Source: Dermatophilus congolensis (GTDB taxonomy: Bacteria; Actinomycetota; Actinomycetes; Actinomycetales; Dermatophilaceae). Taken from it: a DNA stretch of 64,000 bases. The notes under the pieces were generated by a model. That model was not told where the DNA came from. It did no database searches and worked only from the letters and a program-made list of their open reading frames with translations. Where the stretch lies: positions 1 through 64,000 of the forward strand of contig JAUNUP010000009.1 in assembly GCA_030538115.1 (NCBI GenBank), in the 5' to 3' direction. How positions within the stretch are numbered: the stretch's first letter is position 1; each line of letters opens with the position of its first letter. The translations under genes were made by a program, and so were the position numbers. Below, piece by piece: positions 25,402 to 35,001 of this stretch.

Positions 25402-26038
25402 CGCGTGATCCCCTGTTCGTTCCCCTGAAGGCCGGTGAAGGCCCTGATCTCCCCCAGGTGCCCCTGTGTTGTCGCTCACAGCGTCAGTTGAGGCCCCGTG
25501 ATTCATGCGTTGCATCCATGGTTGCCGTCCCCCGGCTTCCGTGGACCGTCGTGGTCGGTGTGTCCACCTGCACGGGCGTGGTTGCTGCTTGTGACCGCGT
25601 TGTCGCGCAACGCGTCCCAGTCGCATTCAGCTGCCGTTTGGCGTCCCCCGACGCCGCCCCCGTGCCGGTGCGCAAACCGCCATCCGACGGACTTCATCCT
25701 GCCTGGTCAGCCGGAGGAGGTCAATCATCAATCCTGTTCGGCCACAAGCATCTTCATCGACGACTCCGCTGCTCTGTCACCTGTGACGGAGGTCGTGACG
25801 GGCCTGGTGAGCTGCGATTTTCGACGTTCGTGGCCGCGTGTCGCAGGCTCGGCAGGCCCTGACTCGGCGATGCCCCCGGACAAGCCCTATCGCGCGTCTG
25901 CGGATTTGCCCACTGCAAGCAAGGCGAACCTACTCTCGTCATACTGAGGTGTCGGACAGGACCGCGACCGAACGCGGGGGGAGCCTGTCCGTTGCGATGC
26001 CGGTGGGTGGCGTCGCCAGGGGGAAGGACAGCACACGC
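25402..26038. other. 637-bp divergent intergenic region
   Basis: No convincing gene is seen between the secreted-protein gene and the NRPS-like gene. It should contain both promoters. One clear element is a perfect dyad at 25596-25614, CGCGTTG and CAACGCG around TCGCG, which could be an operator. Codon bias on either strand is weak compared with the flanking genes. Confidence 0.5.
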
Positions 26039-28756
26039 ATGCTCGAACAGCGACGGGCTCTTGCACCACTCGACCATTCCGATGCGGCGGGAGGTGTCAT
26101 CGCCCGCTTCAAGACGGTCGTGAGTTCGATCCCTGACGAGACGGCGGTGACAGACAGCGCCCGCAAGGCCACGTTCACCGAAATCGCGGCGGAGGCCGCG
26201 GGCGTGCGGTGCCACATCGACAACCGCTTCGGCGCCGTCGGTGCCTCCGGCGCGCTCGACGACGAAGGTCGTCCTGTGCCCGTCGCCGTCTTGCAGGGTC
26301 ACACCGTTCGTGCCGTGAGCACGATTCTCGGCGTCATCGCGTCGGGCCATCCGGTGGTCGTGCTCGACAGCCGCACTCCCGCGGCCCGCCTCTCCGAGTT
26401 GGTGCAGCGCACGGGCGCGCGTCTCGTGTTCGCCGACGCCGACCTCATGGAGGTCGCCGAGCAGCTCGACCCCGCCTGCGCTCCCGTCTCCATCGACAGA
26501 GTGGCCGTCGCCGAGTCGGAGACCGGCATCCAGGCCCTGTGGAACAACCCCGCAGACCCGTCGTTGCCCGCCGCCCTGGCCTTCACCTCCGGCTCCACGG
26601 GCGTGCCGAAGATCGTCATCAACGACCAGCGCATGCTCACGGCCGATGCCTGGGGCAACTCGCTCGCGACCGGCTGCTACGACGCCGAGGACGTCATCGC
26701 CCACACCCTGCCGATGGCCTTCCACGCCGGCCTCATGGTCACAGTCGCCGGGCTCGTCGTCGGCTGCACGATGCGTCTGTACGACACCCGCTCCCACGGC
26801 ATCGGCTCGCTCGCCGAGTGGATCGACGAGAGCGGCTGCACGATCATGCACTCGAGCCCGGCGATCCTGCGCGGATTCGTGGCCGTGCGCCCGAAGCCCG
26901 CCCACCTGGTGAACCTGCGCTCGCTGACGATCGCCGGTGAGGCCGCCCACGGCCGAGACGTCGAGGGCATGCGTCGCCTCATCCCCGAGACCTGCGTCAT
27001 CCGCAACCGCTACGGCTCGTCCGAGACCGGCCTCATCGCCGAGTACGCCGTCACGAGCGCCCACCCCGAGCTGGTCGGGCCGCTGCCCGTCGGCACGCCG
27101 GTCGGTACGACAACGGTCTCGTTCGTCACCGACCCCGCCGACGACCCACTGGCCGGCGCCGACGACGACCTGCCCCCGTTCGCGGAGGGCAGCGGCCTGG
27201 TCGTGATCAACCGCGACTTCCTCGCCACCGGCTACTGGGGCAACCCCGCCGCCACCCAGGCCGCGTTCGGTACCGACGACGAGGGCGACATCGTCTACAC
27301 GTCGCGCGACATCGGCACCTACGACGACGAGGGCCACCTGCGCCTGCTCGGTCGCCGCGACCACTCGGTCAAGGTGCGCGGCTACCTCGTCGAGCCCGGC
27401 GACGTCGACGCGGCGCTGTACAAGCTGCCCGACGTCAAGGAGGCGCTCACCGTCGGTGTGCCGCGTCCCGATTCGGGCCAGTACCGGCTCGTCTCGTACA
27501 TCGCCTCGTCGGCCGAGCGGCCGAACGCCGCGTCGGTGCGTGCCGCCCTCCGGCAGGTGTTGCCAGGTCACCTAGTGCCCGAGTCCGTCGTCTTCCTGCA
27601 CGCCCTGCCCCGCACCGAGCGCGGCAAGCTCGACCGGGCGGCGCTTCCCACGGCTCCCGAGATCGAGGTCGGCGAGCCCCCGGCCAACGAATGGGAGCGG
27701 CTCGTGGCCCAGCTCTGGGCCGAGATCCTCGACGTGGAGGAGGTCGGCCGCGACACCGACTTCTTCGAGCTCGGCGGCGATTCGCTCGCGGCTGAAGAGC
27801 TGACCAGCCGCGTCGTCTCCGACCTGGGTGTACCCGACGAAGACGTCAACGCGGCCATGCTCGCCGAATCGCCCACGCTGGTCGAATACGCGAAGCGTCT
27901 GCACCGCAAGCCCGACCCGCGCAACCAGACCCTCAGCGAGCTGCGCACCACCGGCTCCAAACCGCCGCTGTTCTTCATCGCCGGAGGCGGCGGGCTCGGC
28001 GTCGGGTTCGTGCCGGTCGTGCGTCATCTCGGCGAAGACCAGCCGGTCTACGCCCTGCAGTCCTACGGCCTCGAGCGCCGTGCCCTGCCCGACTGGTCGG
28101 TCAAGTCCACCGCTCGCAGGCACGTGCGGTCGATCCAACGCATCCAGCCGCACGGGCCGTACTACATCGCAGGTCACAGCTTCGGCGGCATCGTCGCGCT
28201 CGAGATCGCCAAGCAGCTGCAGGCGGCCGGCGAGAAGGTCGACCTGCTCATCGAGCTCGACTCGTTTCCGCCCGACCCGGCCCTGCAGCCCAAGCCGGAG
28301 CCGCGCTCGCTGACGCGTAAGGCGCGAGACCTCGTCGGTCTCGCGGTCACGGGCATCGTGCCGACTCCCGGCATGGGCCAGTACTGGCGCTTCCACGAGC
28401 AGAGCCGTGTGCTCTCGGCCTGGTATCGCACCGGCGCCTACGCGGGCCGCACGCTCGTGGTGCTGGCCGACAGCCCCGAGAAGGAAGAGCGGGCCCAGTG
28501 GGGGCCGCACCTGAGCGGCAAATGGGACCTGGTTTACTCCGAGGGCGACCACATCACGATGCTGCGTGACCCGTACGCCCGGCACGTGGCCGAGGTGATC
28601 ACCGAAGCCCTCGCCGACGCGCGCGGCGAAACCGACGCGACACCGCTCGTCGAGTCTGCGGCGGCTGCCGCCCCGGTCGACGAGCTCGAAGAGGTCGAAG
28701 CGGCCGAGGCGATCGGAGACAGCGACAGCAGCACGCCCGTGGCGGGCGCCGTCTGA
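26039..28756 (+). CDS. Single-module NRPS-like synthetase (A-PCP-TE)
   Basis: A 905-residue enzyme with no condensation domain. The adenylation domain spans residues about 20-535: core A3 AFTSGSTGVPK (181-191), A5 RYGSSETG, A7 YTSRDIGTYDDEG, A8 GRRDHSVKVRGYLVEPGDVD and A10 PRTERGKLDR with Lys530. The carrier domain is at about 550-620 with the phosphopantetheine site ELGGDSL (Ser582). A type I thioesterase follows with GHSFGG (Ser714) and a C-terminal GDHITML histidine. A PCP-TE order without C domain is seen in quinone or furanone synthetases and some acyl activators. The start ATG 26039 follows GGGGGAAGGA; ATG 25997 is an alternative. It is coupled to a VOC gene. The substrate is not predicted. 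Confidence 0.92.
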   Translation: MLEQRRALAPLDHSDAAGGVIARFKTVVSSIPDETAVTDSARKATFTEIAAEAAGVRCHIDNRFGAVGASGALDDEGRPVPVAVLQGHTVRAVSTILGVIASGHPVVVLDSRTPAARLSELVQRTGARLVFADADLMEVAEQLDPACAPVSIDRVAVAESETGIQALWNNPADPSLPAALAFTSGSTGVPKIVINDQRMLTADAWGNSLATGCYDAEDVIAHTLPMAFHAGLMVTVAGLVVGCTMRLYDTRSHGIGSLAEWIDESGCTIMHSSPAILRGFVAVRPKPAHLVNLRSLTIAGEAAHGRDVEGMRRLIPETCVIRNRYGSSETGLIAEYAVTSAHPELVGPLPVGTPVGTTTVSFVTDPADDPLAGADDDLPPFAEGSGLVVINRDFLATGYWGNPAATQAAFGTDDEGDIVYTSRDIGTYDDEGHLRLLGRRDHSVKVRGYLVEPGDVDAALYKLPDVKEALTVGVPRPDSGQYRLVSYIASSAERPNAASVRAALRQVLPGHLVPESVVFLHALPRTERGKLDRAALPTAPEIEVGEPPANEWERLVAQLWAEILDVEEVGRDTDFFELGGDSLAAEELTSRVVSDLGVPDEDVNAAMLAESPTLVEYAKRLHRKPDPRNQTLSELRTTGSKPPLFFIAGGGGLGVGFVPVVRHLGEDQPVYALQSYGLERRALPDWSVKSTARRHVRSIQRIQPHGPYYIAGHSFGGIVALEIAKQLQAAGEKVDLLIELDSFPPDPALQPKPEPRSLTRKARDLVGLAVTGIVPTPGMGQYWRFHEQSRVLSAWYRTGAYAGRTLVVLADSPEKEERAQWGPHLSGKWDLVYSEGDHITMLRDPYARHVAEVITEALADARGETDATPLVESAAAAAPVDELEEVEAAEAIGDSDSSTPVAGAV

Positions 28757-29394
28757 TGGGCCTGTTCGGGCGGATACGCAGCTCGGGCTCCGGCCCTTCG
28801 GCTGGTCGGCGCTCGGGCGGTACCGGTGCCGGCAGGCCGGCTACGACCTCCCGTTCGGGCCCCGAGCGAGAGCAGTGGGGCGGAGGCGTGCGCGGCATCG
28901 ACCATGTCGGTGTCACCGTGCCCGACATCGAAGAGGCGACGCGGTTCTTCATCGAGGCGTTCGACGCCCAGGTGATGTACTCGCCGCTGCCGAAGGGGTC
29001 GCCTCCGCGGTACGGGGCGTTCATGGAGCAGCGGCTCGGGGTGCCGGCGCGCAGCCTGCAGCACTGCATCCGGTATCTGCGCCTGCCCAACGGGCCCGGT
29101 ATCGAGTTGTTCGAGTTCACCAACATCACGCAGAAAGAGCCGGCGGTGCCCACCGATTTCGGGTGGCAGCACGTGGCCTTCTATGTCGACGACATCCACG
29201 CCGCCCTCGAGCGGGTGGTGGCTGCCGGAGGCCGTGCGCTCACCGACCCGAACCCGCTGCCGGGTGTCGAGGCGGGGCCGAACAACTGGTTCGTCTACGC
29301 CCGCACGCCGTGGGACAGCACGGTCGAACTGATCTCGTACCCCGATCCGCAGCCGTACGAAGAGATCACGCCGCTGCGCCGCTGGAGGCCGTGA
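28756..29394 (+). CDS. VOC (glyoxalase/dioxygenase) family protein
   Basis: A 212-residue protein. Residues 1-45 are Gly/Ser/Arg-rich and probably disordered. A vicinal-oxygen-chelate domain follows: GIDHVGVTVPDIEEATRFFIEAF, then IELFEFTN, TDFGWQHVAFYVDDIHAALERV and a C-terminal DSTVELISYPDP. Metal ligands would be the His of IDHVG, the Glu of IELFEF, the His of WQHVAF and the Glu of VELIS. Its ATG shares one base with the NRPS stop (TGATG), so the two are translationally coupled and probably work in one pathway. Its 3' end overlaps the convergent DUF418 gene by 29 nt. It could be an isomerase, dioxygenase or resistance protein. Confidence 0.85.
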   Translation: MGLFGRIRSSGSGPSAGRRSGGTGAGRPATTSRSGPEREQWGGGVRGIDHVGVTVPDIEEATRFFIEAFDAQVMYSPLPKGSPPRYGAFMEQRLGVPARSLQHCIRYLRLPNGPGIELFEFTNITQKEPAVPTDFGWQHVAFYVDDIHAALERVVAAGGRALTDPNPLPGVEAGPNNWFVYARTPWDSTVELISYPDPQPYEEITPLRRWRP

Positions 29395-30499
29395 CCGCGC
29401 GCTTGCCGTAGATCAGCCGCTTGTTGAGCGCTTCGAACGGGCCCGGCCTGCCCGCTCGCTCCAGGGCGACGCAGCACGCGCCGACGATGAGCCACACGAG
29501 CACGGCCATGCCCGCGGCGACGACGGGGGTGATGCTCTCGGCCATGTCGAACGCTTTGAGTAGCGCGAACGTCGGCGCGAACAGGATCGTCTGGCCGATG
29601 TAGCCGGTCATCGAGCGTTTGCCGATGGCGGCGAGTGTGCTGGCCGCAGCACGGGCCTGCTCGGCGCGGCCTGCGAAGATCACGGCGATGGCAGCGAGCC
29701 AGCCGATGCCGCCGGGGTAGCTGCCGACCCCTGCGAGGGCGTCGACGCCGACGAGGCGTTCGCCGGCCAGTTCGGCGCGCGCGGCCGGCACGGCGAGTGC
29801 CGCGGCGAGAGCGAGCCCGACCACCGCAGTGACGCCGAGGAGTCTCCGGTGGCGTGCGACCTCGGCGAGGATGCCGCTGCGCTGGATGAACACCCCGATC
29901 ACGATGCAGGGCACGACCGCCGTCATGACGACGCTGCCCACCGTGATGAACGCCCAGGTAGCCAGTTCTCCCACAACGGGAAGGTCGAGCCACGCACTGC
30001 TCGCGGGGGGTGGGCTGGATTCCTCCATGCCATCGGCGTACGCCATTGACCCGCCGTAGTACGTAGCCGTCGACACTACGGCGATCCCCACCCCGAGAAC
30101 GATGAGCAGGCGGTGCCGCTGCTTGGCGATGAGGCCCGCGAGCAGAACCGCCGCGAGCCCGTACGCGCCGAGCACGTCACCGGCGAAGACGACCGCGTGT
30201 ACGACTCCGAACGCGAGCAGCCACCATCCGCGACGGCGCAGCACGCGTCTCGCCTCCGTAGCGTCGCCGTAGCGGGAGGCGATCGTCGCCAGCCCGAACC
30301 CGAAGAGCATCGAGAACAGCGGGTAGGCGCGACCGTCGATGAACAGGGTGCGGACGAAAACCCAGGCTCGATCCGCCGTGGCCGCCACCGAAAGGTCGGT
30401 GTCGCTCGTCCACCACGTGACGTTCGCGAGAGCGATGAGCAGGAGCATGAAGCCGCGCGCGACATCGGGTGTCAGGAGGCGTTGAGTGACTCGAGGCAC
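29366..30499 (-). CDS. DUF418 (YeiB-like) membrane protein
   Basis: A 377-residue integral membrane protein with about ten helices. The N-terminus RLLTPDVARGFMLLLIALAN is the typical YeiB/DUF418 start (xxDxARGxAllgi), and GRAYPLFSMLFGFGLA follows. The C-terminal DUF418 region includes GKRSMTGYIGQTI. The start is GTG 30499; no strong ribosome site is evident. The family is common in Gram-positives with unknown function, possibly related to acyltransferases of the OafA/YeiB fold. Its end overlaps the VOC gene, so the two genes are convergent. Confidence 0.85.
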   Translation of the reverse strand: MPRVTQRLLTPDVARGFMLLLIALANVTWWTSDTDLSVAATADRAWVFVRTLFIDGRAYPLFSMLFGFGLATIASRYGDATEARRVLRRRGWWLLAFGVVHAVVFAGDVLGAYGLAAVLLAGLIAKQRHRLLIVLGVGIAVVSTATYYGGSMAYADGMEESSPPPASSAWLDLPVVGELATWAFITVGSVVMTAVVPCIVIGVFIQRSGILAEVARHRRLLGVTAVVGLALAAALAVPAARAELAGERLVGVDALAGVGSYPGGIGWLAAIAVIFAGRAEQARAAASTLAAIGKRSMTGYIGQTILFAPTFALLKAFDMAESITPVVAAGMAVLVWLIVGACCVALERAGRPGPFEALNKRLIYGKRAVTASSGAAA

Positions 30500-30718
30500 A
30501 TGCCCAACCTATCGGGAGGCGGTGCCCGGGCACCCGATCCTTTTGGCTAGTAATGCCTTTCAAGACCCGGCCGGATGTTCCGAACCACGGGGCGCACCAG
30601 TCGAGCCCGCGATTCGGCGGCCGGATTCTTCTCAGACCCCGGCCGTGGCTGCCGTATGGATCGGGGATACGTGAGGTTGGGCCGGAGTCGAGCCCTAAGG
30701 AGAGGGCTGGAACCGGTG

Positions 30719-31561
30719 ATGACTGGGCATGGGGTCGGTGCGCTGCATTTGGCAGGGGATGCAGCGGACCGGCCTTACTCGCATGAGGCCGCGCGCGAGC
30801 GGGCCTCGCTTCGGCTCCCCGCAGTTCGCGGGTTGCGAGCCGCCAGTGCAGGGGTCCACGCGGAGGCGCTGCGCCGCCTGTCCGCCCCACTCGGCGACCG
30901 GTTCGATGCCTCCGGGGGCCACATTTCGTCGGATGCCCGGCGGGTGCCCCTCGACGCGAGGCTCGTCGCCGTGGCCACCGAGGCCAGCCCTGGCGACTCG
31001 TCGATCCCACGTGCCGAAGTGCTCGTCGAGGTGCAGGGAGTCGTGGTGGGGCGCCTGCCCGAGGGCCACGCCCCGCTCTGGCACCCCCCGTTGACGCGAG
31101 CCCAGGAGGACGGCGTCGAGGTGACGTGTGGAGCCATGCTCACGCTCCCGTCCGCGGCGAATGCCGCTCCGGTGTTGAGCCTGCGCGTCTGTGAGCCCGA
31201 GCACTTGCGGCTCATGCTCACCACGCCCGACTGGGCGTTGCCTCTCGTGCCCGAGTGCTCGGTCACCCTCTCGGGCGCGCGCATCAGCAACGACCTCATC
31301 GCCCAGGTGACCCGTCGCATGGTCGACTGGGTCACCCTGCACCCCGTGACGATCGGCGACGGCCGTCACGCGGGTGCCCCCGGAGTCGAGGTGCGGCTCG
31401 AGGGCCAGCGCATCGGCGAGTTCAGCGCCGCGGCGAGCGCCCGCTACCGCCCCGTCGTGGACGCGGCGGCCCGCAACAGCAAGACCCCGCTCGCCCGCGC
31501 ACGACTGCGCGACGACGAGCGGGGCATCGAACTGGACGTGCTGCTCCCGCGTCCTGCCTGA
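30719..31561 (+). CDS. Hypothetical protein
   Basis: A 280-residue protein I do not recognise. No signal peptide or membrane helix is obvious. It is rich in Ala, Arg and Val and has strand-like stretches such as RLVAVATEASPGDSS, AEVLVEVQGVVVGRLPEGHA and PVTIGDGRHAGAPGVEVRLE, suggesting a mostly beta fold with two similar modules (VQGVVVGRLPEG and LEGQRIGEFSAA). Codon bias supports coding. The ATG at 30719 follows AAGGAGAGGG at a long distance. It is convergent with the symporter gene. Confidence 0.65.
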   Translation: MTGHGVGALHLAGDAADRPYSHEAARERASLRLPAVRGLRAASAGVHAEALRRLSAPLGDRFDASGGHISSDARRVPLDARLVAVATEASPGDSSIPRAEVLVEVQGVVVGRLPEGHAPLWHPPLTRAQEDGVEVTCGAMLTLPSAANAAPVLSLRVCEPEHLRLMLTTPDWALPLVPECSVTLSGARISNDLIAQVTRRMVDWVTLHPVTIGDGRHAGAPGVEVRLEGQRIGEFSAAASARYRPVVDAAARNSKTPLARARLRDDERGIELDVLLPRPA

Positions 31562-31590
31562 TCAGACCTGCTCAGGTCTGCTCACGTTTC

Positions 31591-33084
31591 TCAGGTCTGC
31601 TCGGCGAATTTCGAGGCTCGGCGGGCCGACTCCGTGAATTCGGAGTCGATCTCGTTGTTCTGCTTGAACGTGAAACTGCTGACGGCCCACGCGACGAGGA
31701 GGTTGCCGACGAAGCCCGGCACGATCTCGTACAGGTCGAAGATGCCGCCGTCGATGTTGCCCCAGATGCCGACGAGGATCGCGCCGGTGACCATGCCGGC
31801 GAACGCGCCCATCGCGCTGAGGCGACGCCAGTACAGCGACAGGATGATCGTCGGCCCGAAGGCGGCACCGAACCCGGCCCAGGCGAACGCGACGAGGTTG
31901 AGGATCGAATCCTGCGGGTTGATCGCCAGGATCGCGGCCACGATCGAGATCGACAGCACCGCGAGACGGCCGAGCAGCACGTACCGCTTGTCTTCGTGCT
32001 TGTGCTTGCCGAGGGCCTTGTAGATGTCTTCGACCAGCGCGGAGGCCGTGACGAGAAGCTGCGAGCTGATCGTGCTCATGATGGCCGCGAGCACGGCTGC
32101 CAGCATGAACCCGGCGACGAGCGGGTGGAAGAGGATCTGGCCGAGCCGGATGAACACGGTTTCGGGGTTGGTGATGGCCAGCTCGGGGTTCTGGTGGAAG
32201 TACGCGACGCCGACGAGCGCGGTCGCGACGGCGCCGCCGACGGCGAAGAGCATCCAGCCGATGCCGATGCGCCGGCCCGCGACGGCCTCGCCCGGGTTAC
32301 GCAGAGCCATGAACCGCACGATGATGTGCGGCTGCCCGAAATAGCCGAGGCCCCAGGCCAGCGACGAGACGACACCGATGATGGTGGCGCCCTTGGTCCA
32401 GCTCAGCAGATCGGGGTTCACGGCGTGCACCGACGAGTTCAGCTCGCCGAACCCGCCGACGGCGAAAAGCCCCACGAGCGGCACCATGACGAGCGCGGCG
32501 ACCATCATCGCGCCCTGCACGAAGTCGGTGTACGAGACGGCGAGAAAGCCCCCGAACAGGGTGTACGCCACGGTGACCACGCTGACGAGCAGCATGCCCG
32601 AGAGGTAGCTCATGCCGAACGAGCTCTCGAAGAACGTGCCGCCCGCGACCATGCCCGAGCTCACGTAGAAGGTGAAGAACACGAGGATGATGAGGCCCGA
32701 GCCGATGCGCAGCAGCCGACTCGAGTCTTTGAGCCGGTTCTCGAGAAAGCTGGGGATCGTGATCGAGTCGGAGGCGACCTCCGTGTACGCCCGCAGGCGC
32801 GGGGCCGTGATCTTCCAGTTGATCCAGGCTCCGACGGTGAGGCCCACGGCGATCCACGCCTCCACGAGACCCGCGGCGTAGATCGCGCCCGGCAGACCCA
32901 TCAGCAGCCAGCCCGACATGTCGGCGGCCCCTGCGGAGAGGGCGGCCACCGCGGGAGACAGGTCACGACCTCCGAGCATGTAGTCGTCGAGGTTGTGCGT
33001 GCGGTGGTACGAATACCACCCGATCGCGAGCATGGCGCCTAGATAGATCACCATCGCGAGGATTTGGAAGCCGGCATCGCTCAT
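31591..33084 (-). CDS. putP: Sodium/proline symporter, PutP family
   Basis: A 497-residue sodium:solute symporter with 12-13 helices. The family signature is clear: GGRDLSPAVAALSAGAADMS in the helix 2 region (Na+ site), GYFGQPHIIVRFMAL, and AAIMSTISSQLLVTAS in helix 8-9, all typical of PutP. It imports proline with sodium across the cytoplasmic membrane. The ATG is at 33084. The region just past the stop repeats CTCAGGTCTGCTC and contains AGACCTG-CT-CAGGTCT, which may end transcription from both sides. It is divergent from the lipid-region gene at 33276. Confidence 0.93.
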   Translation of the reverse strand: MSDAGFQILAMVIYLGAMLAIGWYSYHRTHNLDDYMLGGRDLSPAVAALSAGAADMSGWLLMGLPGAIYAAGLVEAWIAVGLTVGAWINWKITAPRLRAYTEVASDSITIPSFLENRLKDSSRLLRIGSGLIILVFFTFYVSSGMVAGGTFFESSFGMSYLSGMLLVSVVTVAYTLFGGFLAVSYTDFVQGAMMVAALVMVPLVGLFAVGGFGELNSSVHAVNPDLLSWTKGATIIGVVSSLAWGLGYFGQPHIIVRFMALRNPGEAVAGRRIGIGWMLFAVGGAVATALVGVAYFHQNPELAITNPETVFIRLGQILFHPLVAGFMLAAVLAAIMSTISSQLLVTASALVEDIYKALGKHKHEDKRYVLLGRLAVLSISIVAAILAINPQDSILNLVAFAWAGFGAAFGPTIILSLYWRRLSAMGAFAGMVTGAILVGIWGNIDGGIFDLYEIVPGFVGNLLVAWAVSSFTFKQNNEIDSEFTESARRASKFAEQT

Positions 33085-33275
33085 CGCGCCAAGGTAACCC
33101 CTGATCGGCCATTTCTCCCTGTGGGGCCACGGGTGGAGAGCATTCTTCTCTCGGGTATCGCAAGAGTTCGAACTTTCCCCCGTGCTGGAGGGTGTCTAGC
33201 CTGCATGCTGAAAGCCGGTGAGCAGCCCGCGCTCCGCGAGGCCTGCCGGTGCCCGAATGCGTGCGAGGAGTGGAC

Positions 33276-34850
33276 ATGAGCGTCGAAGGCGTCACCTTTC
33301 CCCGGGCCGGTGAGAAGCGCAGCAGCGTTGCTCCCTCGACCTCGATCCTGGCCGACGCCGTACGGGCCGATTCACCCGAACTCGCCTCTCGTTTCGAGAA
33401 GGTCGAGAACTGGCGCCGCGACTACGCGCCTCTCTTTCTCGATTTGACACGCCTCGAGGCCTCCGACCCTGAGGTGGCGATGCGCATTGCGCGCACCGGC
33501 CTGCAGGCCGCCGCCGACCGCATGGTCTTCGCTGCCGAGGGGGAGGACAAGCCCGTGGCGGCGGGCCTCGACGTGAGCGAGCCCCGCTTCGACACGATCA
33601 CGGTCAACGGCTCGGGTCCGCGCGCCGAAGAACTGGTGGTCGAGTACAAGGGCAAGAGACTCTCCGGCGATGCGTTACTGCGGCAGCTGGACGACTGGGT
33701 GCGCCGCGGCATCACCGAGCCGTCATTCGCGGAGGCCGTGGGCGCGGTCGTTCGCAACCCCGAGTGGCTCGACCTGCGCGACCGCACGTTCGGTGTGATC
33801 GGCGCGGCCTCGCAGATGGGCCCGTACAAGCAGCTCATGAGCTGGGGCGCGACCGTCGCGGCGATCGACCTCCCGCGGCCGGGCACGTGGTTCTCGCTCG
33901 CAGCAACCGCTGCTCGCGGGGCCGGGACGTTGCTGGCCCCGAGCCGGGAGGCGGACAGCGGCCGCATCGACACCGCCGGTGCCAACGTGCTCGCGGAGAT
34001 CGGCCCGTTGACCAACTGGCTCGCCGAGGTGCCGGGCCCGCTCACGGTCGGTAACTACACGTACGCCGACGGCGGTCTCTTCGTACGCCTCTCGGTCGCG
34101 GTCGACGCGATGCTCGCCCGCTTGACCGAACGCCGCGATGACCTCTCGTTCACCTATCTCGCCAGTCCTGCCGACGCGTTCACGGTGCCGATGGACGCCG
34201 TGGCGATGGCCCAAGAGCGCGACGCCGCCCTCACTCCCGCAGCGGCTGCCGGGCGCGCGATCCGCCTCGCCACCAGGGGCAAGCTCGCGAAGCAGAACTA
34301 CGACGGCAACATCCTCGAGACCGCGACCGGCCCGGTCGGGCTCATGGGCGCGATCATCGCCGGTCAGGGCCCCAACTACCTGCTCGCCAAGCGTCTGCAG
34401 CGCTGGCGCATGGAGGTCGCTCGCGCCGAGGGCATGCTCGCCTCCGTGCATGTCGCGCCGCCGACCCGCACCGAATCGGTGCACCACAATGCCGCGATGG
34501 CGCACCGCCAGCACGTCACGGCCCCGCTTGGCATCGAGACCTTCGACGCCGAGGCCACCGAAGCGCTCGCGGGCGCGATCCTCGTGCACGACCTGCGCAA
34601 CCCGCTCTCCCCGGCGCGTCCCGAGGTGCCGCTGGCCAACCCGCTCGACATGTTCCACTTCGCAGCCAATCCCGGTGGCCGGTGGCGCATTCCGCTCGAC
34701 ATCGAGTCGTCGCTGAGCATCGCCGAGCAGATCGACGTGCGCACGATCCAGGCCCGCGAGGCATCGGAGAAAGCCCAGGTCATCGCAAGTTCCGCTGCGG
34801 AGACGATGGGCCGGTTGATGCGGTCTGTCACCAAACGACCTCAGCGCTGA
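33276..34850 (+). CDS. Protein of unknown function next to WS/DGAT
   Basis: A 524-residue soluble protein. Residues 172-200 read FGVIGAASQMGPYKQL...WGATVAAIDLP, a glycine-rich loop with strand-helix-strand pattern that suggests a Rossmann-like nucleotide-binding fold. An N-terminal helical region (RFEKVENWRRDYAPLFLDL) precedes it. The C-terminal half has no motif I can name. The ATG follows GAGGAG by 6 nt. It lies 151 nt upstream of the wax-ester synthase gene on the same strand, so a role in lipid or fatty-alcohol metabolism, for example as a reductase, is possible. I cannot assign a family. Confidence 0.75.
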   Translation: MSVEGVTFPRAGEKRSSVAPSTSILADAVRADSPELASRFEKVENWRRDYAPLFLDLTRLEASDPEVAMRIARTGLQAAADRMVFAAEGEDKPVAAGLDVSEPRFDTITVNGSGPRAEELVVEYKGKRLSGDALLRQLDDWVRRGITEPSFAEAVGAVVRNPEWLDLRDRTFGVIGAASQMGPYKQLMSWGATVAAIDLPRPGTWFSLAATAARGAGTLLAPSREADSGRIDTAGANVLAEIGPLTNWLAEVPGPLTVGNYTYADGGLFVRLSVAVDAMLARLTERRDDLSFTYLASPADAFTVPMDAVAMAQERDAALTPAAAAGRAIRLATRGKLAKQNYDGNILETATGPVGLMGAIIAGQGPNYLLAKRLQRWRMEVARAEGMLASVHVAPPTRTESVHHNAAMAHRQHVTAPLGIETFDAEATEALAGAILVHDLRNPLSPARPEVPLANPLDMFHFAANPGGRWRIPLDIESSLSIAEQIDVRTIQAREASEKAQVIASSAAETMGRLMRSVTKRPQR

Positions 34851-34925
34851 CGGGGCCGCTGTACAGTCTCACCAGACAGTGATTGAAGAACTAAGCACTC
34901 GCGAGAGCGGAATCTTGTCAGGCTT

Positions 34926-34957
34926 TTGACGACATCCGATGCGGGGCGACCTAGCCT
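34926..34957 (+). promoter_or_regulatory. Possible promoter of the WS/DGAT gene
   Basis: TTGACG (34926-34931) and TAGCCT (34952-34957) resemble -35 and TANNNT -10 elements, but the 20-nt spacing is long. The predicted start of transcription would be about 38 nt before the ATG at 35002. Confidence 0.3.
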
Positions 34958-35001
34958 GATCCCGAATGCCAATACCCGACGCTCGAAGGGAGCACCGGAG
35001 A

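Noticed and set aside
31562..31606. Repeated CTCAGGTCTGCTC and AGACCTG-CT-CAGGTCT between convergent genes
   Set aside because: It may help termination, but the loop is only 2-6 nt and part of it is the PutP coding end, so no separate feature is claimed.
31255..33042. Long open frame on the plus strand opposite the PutP gene (similar long frames lie opposite the NRPS-like and GPH genes)
   Set aside because: High G+C DNA keeps antisense frames open. The translations are low-complexity, rich in Arg, Asp, Glu and His without any family motif, while the opposite strand has clear conserved domains.
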